A stretch of 64,000 nucleotides of DNA from Areca catechu (taxonomy: Eukaryota; Streptophyta; Magnoliopsida; Arecales; Arecaceae), in the NCBI GenBank assembly GCA_021397845.1, contig JAHSVC010000034.1, positions 992,001 through 1,056,000 on the forward strand, in the 5' to 3' direction. The notes beneath the pieces were generated by a model that saw nothing but the letters and a program-made list of their open reading frames with translations, ran no database searches and was not told where the DNA came from. Shown here in pieces: positions 42,869 to 54,612 of the stretch. Position 1 is the stretch's first letter; the number at the start of each line of letters is the position of its first letter. Made by a program: the position numbers and the translations under genes.

Positions 42869-45130
42869 TCAAGCTCGCTGGTTCGTTTCCTGGCTGGCGA
42901 GTGACCCCTTTTGACAGAGGCGCATCTTGGGTGGTAGCGGCTCGGCTTCGACTTCGATCACCTCCGGCTCTAGCTCTGGCTGCGTCTCCATGGCAGGCAT
43001 CCTTGGTTGCATCAAGAAGGGTAGCTCGGGAAGGATGTTCTCCAACCCCTTTGACAAGAGGAGATGAATGGCCTTACCTCGAAAGTCATTGAACCCCTGG
43101 TGGTAGGAGTCCAACACCGCCTCGGTGACCTCATCCTTAAAGGCCTCGAATGCCTTGAAATTGGGGATGGCCTTGGCGGCTTCCTTGTTGGCCACCTCCA
43201 TTAACACAACGATCATTGTGGCCTTTTCCAAGGCTGCCACAGTCTTGGTCGCTGCTTCTTCAAGTTACACCTGGAGGGTCTGCACCCTTCCCTCCAAGTG
43301 GGCTACCTCTATAGAGGAGGCAGCCACCTTCTCGGCCTTGCGGAGGCTCTTCCCCTTCTCTTCCTTCAAGGCCTGCTCAAGCTTGGCGGATTTCTTCTCC
43401 AAGCCGATCGCCATTGCCTCGAAGTTGGCCAGCTAGTCCTGGAGGGCCTTCACCTGGCCTTCCAATTCTTGAACCCAGGCAACTTGGGCCCGAGCCTTGT
43501 CCCTCTCCTTACGGAGATGGAACTCCTACTTCATCAGCCCCTGGCAAGAGTCCTTGAGGAGCTGAACATCAAGAGCCACATGCATGAAGAATGTCAGTTA
43601 GTACCTCTACAGACAAAAGAAAGAGAATGAAGCAACCAGAAAGGTGACTTATCAAGAAGAGTTGGGGGAACACCCCAAAGAAGACGTCCATCATTTGCCA
43701 ACAGGCCCACTCCTGGCAGTCCAGCGGCAAGGCGAGGGCATTCAGGACCTCCTCTGCCAGCTTCTCATCCCTTGTCAGCCTAGCATCCAGGGGGAAGATG
43801 AGCGAGATCTTCTTTGACCCTAACCTCGACATCCCAAATAGATCTGAGGGTTAGGGTAGTGGCAGGTAGGGGAGCTGCATCGGTAGGTCGATCACCAGCA
43901 GATCTTCCCTTGGACGGTGGTGCCATGCTCTTCGTTGTGGCATCTCCCACCACCTCCTCCACCTCCGGCTATGGTGGAGCTTCAGTTCGTGTAGGGGCTG
44001 CCAGAGGTGCTAGCATGGCTCCCTCTACTGGTCGGGCCTCCCTCCAAGGCCCATGGGCTAGAGGATGGACTGCCAGCCCAAGCATGGTCGGTGTAATAGT
44101 GGGCCCCATCCTGGTGGGCTCTCCGACAGCCTCCATCCCGGTACCTCCCGGGCTTTCTTCATAGGCTCTCCTTCGAGCCTAGTAGAGGCAGCCCTCTTTC
44201 TAGACATGCTAAGGAGCTTATCCATCGAGTACCTCATCCCTGTGAAATACAAAAAGATTGGTCAATCAATTGTCAATGCTAGAAATCAGACTCAGAAGAA
44301 AAAGAAGCCTGGTATCAAGCCTTACCCTGAGGTGGGGCCTGGTTAACCCTAGCATCGATAAAGTTCTACTCGTCAGCAGATCCCGAAGGGTGGAACCTCA
44401 GAGGTGACGAGCCGGTCGAAATCTCTTTGTTGGCTAGCTCAACTATAGATTGTCGATTGGGGGAGCAGTCTGGGTCACTCCAAATCCAGTCCACCCCCTA
44501 AACCGAGGCAAATAGGAACCTGCCCTTCCATCCCTTAATAGAGGAAGGAAGGTCAAGCTTGAGGGTCCTCGGGCAAGGGGCCACAAACCACCACCCGTTG
44601 TCAGATAGGTGGTGCTTCAAGGTGAACAAGACCTGAAGAGGGAGAAATGGGCAACAATTCCATGGAAGTGGCAGAGAATAGTGAAGCAGAAGATAGTGTT
44701 AATGGCAATGGGAGCAAGCTGGGTCGGGACCAAGCGATAATTGTTCAGAAATGAAATAAAAAAGGGATGGAAAGGAAGATAAAGACACCCGAAGAAGAAG
44801 TCTTCATACATGACGATCCAGCCTGGGCCATTGGAAGTGACCCATTCCTCCGGTCATGGAACATAAAGTCGGATGGAGTCAGGGATCCCAAATGCATTCT
44901 ATATGCGGAGGAGGTCCTCATCAGTCATCATCGAAGCAATGTCAGTGGGACCACCCAACTCCCTAATGGGAATAGGAGGGGGAGGCAATCCCAGCTCTTT
45001 GGCGGGAACTGAAGAAGGAGGCAGAGGAGTCGCAGGGCATCCAATGACAATCCCCGATTGGCGGGGACCCCTACGAACCATGAAAGGAACATCCTCCTCC
45101 TCACTATCCAAGGAAGGAGGCCTCAATTAA
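42869..45130 (-). pseudogene. T4 antisense ORF (Tat aORF, gypsy-type transposon domain plus coiled coil)
   Basis: Minus strand, opposite to pol. Exon 1 region 45126-44326: SMMTDEDLLRIYRMHLGSL (about 44900), YEDFFFGCLYLPFHPFFISF and LNNYRLVPTQLAP (44720-44811), GWWFVAPCP and SSIKGWKGRF (about 44500-44590). These match the putative gypsy-type transposon domain (PF04195-like) found in Tat elements. Intron at 44240-44325 restores NQAPPQ-GMRYSMDKLLSMSRK. A Pro/Ala linker follows, then a coiled coil (about 43250-43500) and a C-terminal AVLDSYHQGFNDFRGKAIHL block ending at 42869. At least three stops and several frameshifts. Extra antisense frames of this kind are known in Tat elements; function unknown. 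Confidence 0.7.
44240..44325 (-). other. Predicted intron in T4 antisense ORF
   Basis: Donor CAGG|GTAAGG and acceptor TATTTCACAG|GGATG on the minus strand, 86 nt, AT/T-rich 3' end. Joining gives in-frame CAG GGG ATG AGG, linking two open segments. Confidence 0.65.
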
Positions 45131-45869
45131 GATAGGCTTGCCTTGCCAAAAAGATCCGGGCGATGGTGCCCTCCACCGAAAAAACTCATGGCGAATAAAG
45201 AGAAAGAAGGCAAAGAAGAGAAGGAAGCCTAAAGACCTAACAATAGCTCTCCTTCAGCACAGGTCGAAGGAGAAGAATAGAAGAGGGAAAGGAAGGAAGA
45301 AGAATGAGGGAGAGGTCTGACCTGCTAGAGGCTGCAAACCCTGAGGCAAGGAGGAAGACTGAGGAAGAAGATGGACTCTGCGGCCTTCTATGCTCAGAAC
45401 ACCCTTAAGGGGCAAGAGGGCAGGAAAGCAAGTCCCTTTCAAGCACATGCAGAGACCCATCACCTTGTACGAGTCAAAGATGTGTGCCTCTTCTTCTCCC
45501 TGGCCAACCAAATCTCACTACACGTCGAGATTCGCTGAGGGCAATGCTTCAATTCGGAGGCACCTGCGTCGGGCCCGGCATGGTGATTATGGTGTCCTTA
45601 AAGGAAGGTTGACATGGTGACATTTCCTTGGGAGGAAGGATGAACGATCTCTGGGGCATCGATGCTCGAGGCATTAATGGTGCAGGAAGTGCACCACTCC
45701 ACGTCAGCGCGATCATTACTCTCATCCCCCTGAACACCGCTTCATTCTTCAAGCTTGAGAGTGGGGAGCATATGATGTGGCACAACCGTTGATGTGGAGC
45801 CTATGACAGCGATAGCTGGCGGCTGCGCGAGTGGAAGTGCCATCTGGATGCAATGCCTAAATGAAGACC
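45131..45869 (+). other. T4 region between antisense ORF and repeat array
   Basis: No recognised gene. The AG-rich 45180-45320 region and a candidate polypurine tract TTGGGAGGAAGGA (45630-45642) before TGAACG suggest that the T4 3' LTR may begin near 45643, but the second LTR is not available to prove it. Confidence 0.3.
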
Positions 45870-46620
45870 CAAAGGCGAGCCCTCCATCCAACATCAGCTC
45901 CCAACCGGGGTAGTGCTCATAAGGCAAGCTCTCCATCTGATGTCAGCTCTTGGTTGGGGTCATGCTCATGCTTGCCAAAGTTAAGCCCTCTGTCCGAGGT
46001 TAGCTCCCAGCCGGGGTCATGCTCATAATGCAAGCCCTCCATCTGAGGTCAGCTCTCGGTCAGGATCGTGCTCATGCTTGCCAAAGGCGAGCCCTCCATT
46101 TGAGGTCAGCTCATAGCCAGGATTGTGCTCATAAGGCAAGCCCTCCATCTGAGGTCAACTCCCGGTCGGGGTCATGCTCAAGCTTGCCAAAGGTGAGCAC
46201 TCCATCCAAGGTCAGCTCCCAGCCGGGATCGTGCTCGTAATGCTAGCCCTCCATCTGAGGTCAGCTCCCAGTCAGGGTCATGCTCATGCTTGCCAAAGGT
46301 GAGCCGTCCATCCACGATCAGCACTTAGCCGGGGTCATGCTCATAAGGCGAGCCCTCCATCTGATGTCAGCTCCTGGCCGAGGTCGTTCTCATGCTTGCC
46401 AAAGGTGAGCCCTCAATCCGAGGTCAGCTCCCAGTCGGGGTCGTGCTCATAAGACGAGCCCTCCATTTGAGGTTAGCTCCCACCAGGGTCATGCTCATGT
46501 TTGCCAAAGTTGAGCCCTCTATCTAAGGTCAGCTCCCTACTAGGGTCATGCTCATAAAGCAAGCCCTCCATTTGAGGTCAGCTCCTAGCCGGGGTCATGC
46601 TCATGCTTTTCAAAGATGGC
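45870..46620 (+). repeat. Alternating two-unit tandem array, about 7 dimers of 105 bp
   Basis: Unit A ends GTGCTCATAAGGCAA and unit B ends GCTCATGCTTGCCAAAGG. Both carry CCCTCCATCTGAGGTCAGCT and CCGGGGTC-type cores. They alternate A-B regularly across the array. Confidence 0.85.
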
Positions 46621-46856
46621 CCCCGCATCCAGGGTCGGGCACCCAACCAAGGTCGTGCTCCCGCTTCCAGAGTCAAGCTTCCCAGGTTGAGCTCTCCACT
46701 TCCTCCTACTGAGATCGGAGTTCCCGCCAACGATAGAAAAAGAGAGAATTAGCAAAAGTATAGATTGTGACATGGAAGCTCCCAGCTACTTGCAACCTCT
46801 CATATGTGGCACACGCCCTACTGAAAAATTCAAACATTGCAACGCGCCACCCATAT
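46621..46856 (+). other. T4 flank up to C5
   Basis: Unique-looking sequence with no motif. Ends CCCATAT before LTR C5. Confidence 0.35.
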
Positions 46857-47057
46857 TGATGGGGAACTAAGAGATGCATGCTCTGATACCAGAAATGATG
46901 GGGGACTAACTAGATGCTAGGATGATATGCAGGTGATTTATTGTTTTGTGACTTTTAGGGTTTTTAAATTAGGTTGAGGATTCCCGAAGACGAGAGAATA
47001 AAACTAGGATTTTATACTAACAAGAACTTCAGGCAAGCAAGTAGTCCCTAAGCAATG
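46857..47057 (-). repeat. C5: chromovirus LTR fragment with PBS-like terminal duplication
   Basis: TGATGGGGAACTAAG, then GCTCTGATACCAGAAA, then a second TGATGGGGG at 46896: the same arrangement as the C1 LTR ends. The LTR continues until the Sirevirus LTR at 47058 interrupts it; the remainder should lie beyond the right window edge. Confidence 0.7.
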
Positions 47058-48452
47058 TGTTGCCCAGATATGGTGCCCAAGAGGGGGGGGTGAATTGGGT
47101 CTTTTAAAAAATAAAGCAATATATGTGCTATCAATTTCAAATGTGAAGAGTGATAGTGCTCAAGAAATTGTGCAATGGAAGCAATGAAAGATAACAACAA
47201 TTAAAGAGCAATAGAAGATAGAGAGTAAAGCAATGCAAACACACAAAACGTATAGTGGTTCAGTGCACCTAGCACCTACATCCACTCCCCAAGCTCCACT
47301 TGGGAATTTTCACTATAATCTTCTCTAGATTACAGCCAACTTGTTTTACAAGGCTCACAAGTCAAAACCTAAGTTGGTTTTTCTATCTAGGCTCATCAAC
47401 AAACCTTACACACTTGTTTTGGCTTCGGGCTTACAAGCAACCCTAGTTGGTTTTATCAATTGGCTCACCAACAAACCTCACACTAGTTTCAAATTCTCTT
47501 GAAACTAGGCCAGCACAAATAGAGTATGAAGACAATGAATAAAAACAAGACAAACTCCTTTTTAAGCAAAAATAATTCGATGTAGCTCTTGTTGGAGACT
47601 CTTCAAGTCTTCCTCTTGGAATCTTGGACCTCACTAAATGCCAAACACTTGAAAGCTGGATTCCTCAAAAATGGAAAGCTTTTGGCTAAGGAATCTCTTG
47701 GATTTTCACTCTTTTTGGCTTAGGATTGATTGAAGGCTTTGTACTTTTACTCTCTCCTTTTTTCTTTATCTCCTTGACTTTTTTGAAGTTAGGTGGAGGT
47801 TAAATACCTCATTCAAGCTGAAACAACTCCACAAGACCGTTAGAATCAAAAATATGGCCATTTATGGCTGTCAGAAATCAAATCAAAAGTTCAGAAAAAC
47901 TAGCCGTTATGCCATGAGTCGACCTCCAGTTTACCTTAGGTAAAAATCCAGAAAACCATAGTTCTGCCCAGTTTGAATTCTCAGGCTATGAGTCGACCTC
48001 TGGTGTCGACCTCTGGATAGGTGTCGACCTCAGGTGGTCGACCTCTGGAGAGTGCCACTAAAATTTTGCCGTGCCGGCATTGCTGAACTTTTCTTTTCTT
48101 CATGAGTCGACCTCTGGTGGTCGACCTTTGTCAAGGTGTCGACCTCTGGGGGTCGACCTCTGGTCTGAAATTTTCAGAAACTCTGGAGAGGTGCGTGCCA
48201 TGCTTGAGTTTCTCTAAGCCTTTGTTTCTATTGTCAATTACTTTTTAATAAGAAGGTCCAATATGAAAATTTTGATCTTGTTTAAGGTAGGAAAGCTCTT
48301 TCCAAAATCAAGCAAGCTTGGTTTCATCATTGTACTCTTGATACTATTTTTGAATAACCTATGACCTGAAATTTTATCTTGAAATGAAACATTAGTCCAA
48401 ACATATACTCAACCTTTTGTTAATCATCAAAACTAAGGAGCCAAAGCCAACA
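47058..48452 (-). repeat. Sirevirus 3' LTR with GTCGACCTC array
   Basis: Plus-strand ends TGTTGCCCAG and AGCCAACA. Nine copies of GTCGACCTY between 47918 and 48163 lie in U3. The five bases before it, CAATG (47053-47057), would be the target duplication. Confidence 0.85.
47914..48163 (-). promoter_or_regulatory. Palindromic GTCGAC motif cluster in Sirevirus U3
   Basis: Nine GTCGACCTY sites, several as close pairs (GTGTCGACCTC, TGGTCGACCTC). Palindrome arrays in U3 are a known Sirevirus feature; use as transcription factor sites is inferred. Confidence 0.6.
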
Positions 48453-49053
48453 ATCTCCCCCTTTTTGATGATGACAAAACCTTGAGTATATATGCAATTA
48501 AGTCCAAAAGCAAATATAGCATTAAAAAAATTTCAAAGAAACCTCACATATATGAGTATATCATAAAAATTTTACTTTTCATCTACTTCTTTCTTTTTGT
48601 GAAAACATTCTCATGAACTAAAAAGTTAAGAACCATAATAGCTTTACTCTACTCTATGAAAGAGTCATAAGAACCATATATACTTTACTATACTTTACCA
48701 TATATACTTTACAAACTTTACTATACTCCCCCTTTTTGTCAAGAATCAAAAAGTGCATTCTTTGTAGTAAAAGATATATTAAAGAAAATTATGTTCCATT
48801 GCAATGAAGTACTTAGTTGCATAAAATACATGCTCCCCCTCAATTTGTGCATTCGATATAGCAAAGACATTCTAACTTGAGGGTTTAAAAGGATAAAAGC
48901 TAAGAGCTGGTATCAGACAGTAAAATACCACAATGTAGATAAATATATGAATGTATTCAATTACAAAATTGCTTACATAGCAAGCACAAAACACTGATAC
49001 ATCAGAATATACAAAGCAAACTAGTACATCATATATCAAGCAAATCTATGAGG
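48453..49053 (-). other. Sirevirus polypurine tract and env-LTR spacer
   Basis: Polypurine tract at 48453-48466; a second such tract-like CCCCCTTTTTG is at 48727-48737 and a third CTCCCCCTC at 48832-48840 (plus-strand view). The remainder is AT-rich and noncoding. Confidence 0.6.
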
Positions 49054-50828
49054 CTACTCCTCATTAGAAGGTATATCAAAAGAGATAGGAGCCGAGATCC
49101 TAGATGAGGATTTTGGAGTCCTATGAGTGAGACTCCGAGTCCTCAGAGAGGGACCAGACCTAGGGGTAGTCCTACAAGATCTATAGGTCCGAGGAAAAGA
49201 CTCCGAAGGTGTCCTAACAGAAGTAGTAGCAGTAGGAGTAGGTGGATCAGTATGCTGAGTAGACTGAGCTGGAGTGTGCCTGCTGACGAGCTCATAAGTA
49301 GTGGGATCATCAATATCAGTCTCTGTATGCTCCACTCTATCATCTGGAATGCCTGTAATAGTCTCAAAGAGTGACTCAGTAATCTCAGTATCTACAGGCA
49401 TGTCTGTAGCTGGAGGATCAGTACTGGGAAGATCAGTAGGAGGATCAGCAAAAGGGGGAATCTCTAGAATTGGATCAGCAGGTGGAACATCAGAGCTACC
49501 TGCTTCAGGCTGATCTCCATCACTGTCACTATAGCCACTGGAGTCATCATCATCACCATCATCATCAGCATCATCATCAGAATGTGGAGGAGGCGCTGTC
49601 GGATCTACAGTCCCTGGTGGCAATGCCAATCTCAGTAAGCTAAGGATCTGTCGGAATCCTATATTGACAGTAGCTGATAGAGCTCCGATGCGCATGTCTG
49701 TGTGGATCCGCGGACCATGTAGCTCCTGTCGTACACCAGCAATCTCTGTCCGGACCTCTGAAATGTGATCAGTCACTCTCTGCTCAAAGTTCGATATGCT
49801 CGCTGTAGTCCTCTGTGGTGTAGCAGTAACAGAAGGTGCTGGAGCTGATGAGGGTGGTGGCATGAATGGCTCAGGCTCTGCAGTCTCTGACTCTGGTGTT
49901 GGGCGAGGAGGTGCACCATGATCAGTAGGCTTTGAAGGCCCTGCCTCAGCTGCTCGAATCTCATCCTCCTCATCTGGCTCCTGGCCAGACTCACGTCGCA
50001 CCCATCGATCACCAATCAGTCGAAATCCCATCCTATGTAGGGATTTCTCTCCATATGTGTCAGTATGCTGTAGCTGACTGAAGGGTATGCCAACAAATGA
50101 GACTCCATACTCCCTGAATAACTGTGTCAGCCCCATGCCATATGGCTAAACTAGTCTCCTATGAGATGCTGCCTCACCCATCTGCTGAAGCATGATCCTC
50201 GGAAGGTTGATGGGAGTCCGCTATCTCAGGGACACCATCAACACCAGCTCACGCTCAGTAATAAAGTCGAATCTCCCGCTCTTTGGAATCAAGATGCGGG
50301 CGATGATATGATGCAACACTCTCATCTCCAATGATAGCTGGTTAGCGGCTACTATGAAAATGTCGCTAACATCCTCGCGCTCTAAGATACATCTGAAGGC
50401 GTGCTCTCGGTCGCTGATAGTAGTGGCGGCTGTGCCATGAAGTGGAATCCTCCAAACATGACTGATGACCTCCGGTGTCACTGGAATCTTGATCCCATGA
50501 ATAGTAGCAAACCATCCAATGCCATCAGTGGCCATGGATGCATAGAACTCCCTGATGAGGTCTGGGTAGAATCTCTCAATCATCGTGCAGAAGTGAACCA
50601 GACCTGCATCTCTCAGTACATCTCCAATAAAAAAGTGATGCTGATCCCAAAGGGTATGTCCACACGTCTCCCGCTCGCAATGCTCTTCCGTACTAAGCTG
50701 GCTAGCACTGGTGCAGGTACCTCTGGGGATGGCTCACACTCATGTCTGGTCTTTTTTCGTCGCTCAGTACTACCCTGGCCTTGTTCCAATCTCCTTTTCC
50801 TTACTGCCAAATGCTTCCTTGGACCCAT
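49054..50828 (-). pseudogene. Sirevirus env-like / plant-transposon-domain ORF
   Basis: Reads from MGPRKHLAVRKRRLEQGQG (50828) into a helical N-terminal domain: FFIGDVLRDAGLVHFCTMIE, RFYPDLIREFYASMATDGIG, IKIPVTPEVISHVWRIP, then LPRIMLQQMGEAASHRR and PYGMGLTQLFREYGVSFVGI. This order resembles the putative plant transposon protein domain found with plant retroelements. A Pro/Glu linker, a coiled coil (VTDHISEVRTEIAGVRQEL) and an acidic Asp/Ser tail follow; the last 360 codons are open (50136-49054). Damage: a frameshift near 50650 and two TAG stops near 50221 and 50155. Position between pol and 3' LTR equals that of the env-like gene of Sireviruses. I see no clear signal peptide or transmembrane segment. 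Confidence 0.75.
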
Positions 50829-51500
50829 ATGGATGGAAGAGGGGTAAATTAGGGGGAAGTAGGATAATGTAGTGCTAAGAAAGAGGAGAACCAAGAATTT
50901 TGGAGAGGAGAAAAGGATTTCACAGTTGGGGGAATGAAGGAACCTTGTAAAGGTAAGTGAGGGTTTGTGAAATTAAGAAGAAAGGAGAGAAAATAGAGGA
51001 AATGCACGAAATGGAGGGAAGAAATGAGTGTTTTCAATCGAATATCAACCGATATTTGAGGGTAGATAGAGGCAAAAGCTTTCGGTTGTCCAAAAACAAA
51101 GAACACGGTCAAAATGGTTCGGTTCAAAAGAAAACAAGAGGAGAGGAGAAGATTACCCAAAAAGAGGAAGGAGAGGGTTAGAAATCCACTGTTTAGAGCT
51201 TTAGGAGCGATGGAGGGGGACCACACGAAGGAGAAAAGGAAAGAAATGGAAGAAAAAAGGGCTTGCGAACAGGTTTTAAAAAACAAATTTTCTGTTCAAG
51301 TGTCGACCTCTAAAAAATTTCAGGGGTCGACCTCAAGTGTCGACCTCCGAAATTCTAAGTGTCGACCTCCGAAATTAAATTTGTCAAAATAAAATTTGAA
51401 AAAAATTAAAAAATTTAAAATGAATTCTTAGAGAGGCTTTAAATATTTTTGAAAATTTATAAATCATTTTTTGAGGAATTTTGAAGGAAATTGAAGAGTT
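50829..51500 (-). other. Sirevirus pol-env spacer with GTCGACCTC cluster
   Basis: No coding motif. Contains four GTCGACCTC sites at 51301-51370, the same motif as in U3. Open frames on both strands here are A/G-rich and featureless. Confidence 0.6.
51301..51370 (-). promoter_or_regulatory. LTR-like GTCGACCTC cluster upstream of the env-like ORF
   Basis: Four GTCGACCTC copies in 70 bp, 473-543 bp upstream of the env-like start codon. I see no convincing TATA box between. Confidence 0.4.
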
Positions 51501-54500
51501 TCAAGCAAAAGGGTCAATGACTCCCAATTCTCTTCTGATCATGCAAAATCTATCTTCATTCAATGGTTTTGTAAATATATCAGCCAATTGATAATCAGTA
51601 CAAATGAATTCTAACAACACATTAGAGTTTTGAACGTGATCTCTTATGAAGTGATGTCTTATTTCAATATGTTTGCTTCTTGAATGTTGTAAAAGATTTT
51701 TTGTTAAATTGATTGCACTAGTATTATCACATCTTGTGTGTCTTAGTTAGTTTGATGCCAAAGTCCTCGAGTTGTTGTTTGATCCATAGAATATGAGCAC
51801 AACAGCTTCCAACTGCTATATATTCGGCTTTCGCCATAGATAGAGCAACCGAATTCTTTTTCTTGCTGCTCCATGAAATCAAATTAACTCCTAGGAATTG
51901 ACAAGTTCCACTAGTACTTTTACGATCAAGTTTACACCCAGCAAAATCAGCATCAGAATAAGTAATCAATTCATATGATGACTCTCTAGAGTACCAAAGA
52001 CCAATTTCAATTAACCCAGATAAGTATCAAATATACATTTTACAACTAAGAGATGTGATTCTTTAGGAGCAGACTGAAAACGTGCACACATACAAACACT
52101 AAACATTATATCTGGTCTACTGACAGTTAGATATAGCAATGAACCAATCATGCCTCTATATAATTTTTGGTCTACTAATTTACCACATTCATCTTTGTCT
52201 AATTTACATGAAGAGCTCATAGGGGTACCTATTGGTTTGGTAGTCTCCATCCCAAACTTTTTCAATATTTTCTTTGTGTACTTGGCTTGGTTGATGAAGA
52301 TCCCCCTCTTTGGTTTGCTTAATTTGGAGTCCGAGGAAGAAGTTGAGTTCTCCCATCATGCTCATCTCGAACTCACACTGCATTAACTTTGCAAACTCTT
52401 GATAAAGACATTCGTTAGTAGCACCAAAAATAATATCATCTACATAGATTTGTACTACTAAGATATCATCATTTTTCTTTTTCAAAAACAATGTATTATC
52501 TACATTACCTCTAGAAAAATCATTCTTCATCAAAAAAGAACTTAATCTATCATACCAAGCTCTAGGAGCTTGCTTTAAACCATACAATGCTTTATGCAAT
52601 TTAAAAACATGGTTAGGAAATTCATGATTTTCAAAACCAGGAGGTTGTTCAACATAAACTTCCTCTTCAATAAATCCATTTAAAAAAGTACTTTTAACAT
52701 CCATTTGAAATAACTTGAAATCCATAAAACAAGCAAAAGCAAGTAAAAGTCTAATTGCTTCCAACCTAGCAACAGGAGCAAAGGTTTCATCAAAGTCAAT
52801 CCCTTCTTCCTGGTTGTAGCCTTTAGCAACAAGTCTAGCTTTGTTTCTAGTTACATTACCATGTTCATCAAGTTTATTTCTAAAAATCCATGTTGTGCCA
52901 ATTACAGAAACATTAGGGGGTCTTTCAGTTAAAGTCCAAACATTATTTCTTTTAAATTGATTTAGTTCATCTTGCATGGCATTAATCCAGTTACAATCTT
53001 TTTCAGCTTCTTCAATTGACTTAGGCTCTATTTGAGAAACAAAAGCTAAATAATCACAAACATTTCTGATAGAAGAGCGTGTACTTACTCCCTTTGACGG
53101 ATCACCAATAATTAGCTCTTTGGGGTGTCCGTATGCATAGCTCCACTCTTTAGGTAAAGGTTTTGGTGAAGTTGCATTGATCTCTTGAATTTGATCTTCA
53201 TTTTCTTGATCATCATCTCCTTTGGGCACATCTTCATTGATTGTCAATTGTTCAAGCTTCTTTGTACCTGTTTCATCATCAATAGAATCTTTTTTTCTAG
53301 AAGATTTTTCGTTAGTTTTATCAAACACTACATGAATTGATTCTTCAACTAGAAGAGTTCTTCTATTGAAAACCCTGTATGCCTTGCTAAAAGTAGAGTA
53401 TCCTAAGAAAATACCCTCATCTGACTTGGCATCAAATTTACTGATATTGTCTTTGCCATTGTTTAATATGAAACAGCGGCAACCAAATACATGAAAATAT
53501 TTAAGATTAGGTTTTTGATTTTTCCAAAGCTCATATGGTGTTTTCTTCAAAATAGGTCGAATTAAAACACGATTTAAAATGTAACAGGAAGTATTAATGG
53601 CTTCTGCCCAAAAATATCTTGGTAAATTATTTTTGCAAAGCATTGTGCGTGCCATTTCTTCAAGAGTCCTGTTTTTTCTTTCTACCACCCCATTTTGTTG
53701 AGGTATCCTAGGTGCAGAAAAATTATAACTAATGCCATTATCATTACAAAAAGCTTCAAAATCATGATTGTCAAATTCAGTTCCATGATCACTACGCAAA
53801 GAAACAATAGTGAGATCTTTTTCATTTGAAACCCTTTTATGAAATTTAATAAAAGCTAAAAACGTTTCATCTTTATGAGCTAAAAACATTACCCAAGTAA
53901 ATCGTGAGTAATCATCTACAATTACTAGCCCATATTTCTTACCTCCCAAACTAGTTGTTCTGGTTGGTCCAAAGAGGTCCATATGCAATAATTCAAGGGG
54001 TCTAGTAGTAGATACTACTCCTTTAGGTTTGAAAGTAGATTTAGTTTGTTTTCCAAATTGACATGCAGCACAAATCTTATCTTTTTCAAATGTGAGTTTT
54101 GGCAATTCTTTTACAAGATCCTTTTTGCTTAATTTTGAAATCAAATGCATACTAGCATGCCCTAGCCTGCGATGCCAAAGCCAACTAGTTTCACTTGCCT
54201 TGGCTTCCCTAGCCACTAGGCATTGACCACTTTCCATGGCTAGATCATCAAAATCAACCATGTAAATGTTTCCATGCCTATGACCAGTGAACTTGATGCC
54301 ATCGACATCTAGACTAGACACCATGCACAAAGATGATTCAAAAATTACTTTAAAACCCTTATCACAAAACTGACTAATGCTGAAAAGATTATGCTTCAAG
54401 CCATCAACAAATAATACATTATCTACATAAGCATTAGGGGTGATATGGATTTTACCAATTCCGATGATTTTATCTTTTCCATTATCACCAAAAGTAACAT

Positions 54501-54612
54501 TTCCACCATTTATAGCTACTAGTGATGAGAATTGCTTCACATCCCCAGTCATGTGCCTTGAGCAACCACTGTCCAGATACCACATTCTTCTTTTATTTTT
54601 GGTTGCATGACA
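51501..54612 (-). pseudogene. pol: Sirevirus pol (protease-integrase-RT-RNase H)
   Basis: Open from 54651 to 52204 (815 codons, the first 13 read from the Angela LTR). Protease [14 protein letters not shown]; integrase finger [13 protein letters not shown] with [11 protein letters not shown]; catalytic [19 protein letters not shown] and [32 protein letters not shown] and [13 protein letters not shown]. After a frameshift near 52250, [20 protein letters not shown] and PDIMFSVCMCARFQ follow. After another near 52020 comes RNase H YSDADFAGCKLDRKSTSG with SMAKAEYIA. A third break near 51745 precedes the end LADIFTKPLNEDRFCMIRRE, stop at 51501. Nonfunctional through three frameshifts and the Angela insertion. 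Confidence 0.9.
54608..54612. repeat. Presumed target site of Angela (TGACA)
   Basis: Five bases before the LTR; the partner copy lies past the right window edge. Confidence 0.5.

Larger units (their letters stand above)
47058..54612 (-). mobile_element. Sirevirus-type Ty1/copia element, 3' part
   Basis: From right to left in its own sense: pol from just before the protease (54612) to its stop at 51501, an env-like ORF (50828-49054), polypurine tract AAAAAGGGGGAGAT (48466-48453), 3' LTR (48452-47058). The gag and 5' LTR must lie beyond the Angela insertion and the window edge. The extra ORF after pol, the polypurine tract and the G-run LTR end GAGGGGGGGGTGAATTGG (plus) identify the Sirevirus lineage. 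Confidence 0.85.

Noticed and set aside
50957..51392. ORFs of 74 and 92 codons on the plus strand
   Set aside because: Arg/Lys/Glu-rich translation of A/G-rich spacer opposite the Sirevirus; no motif.
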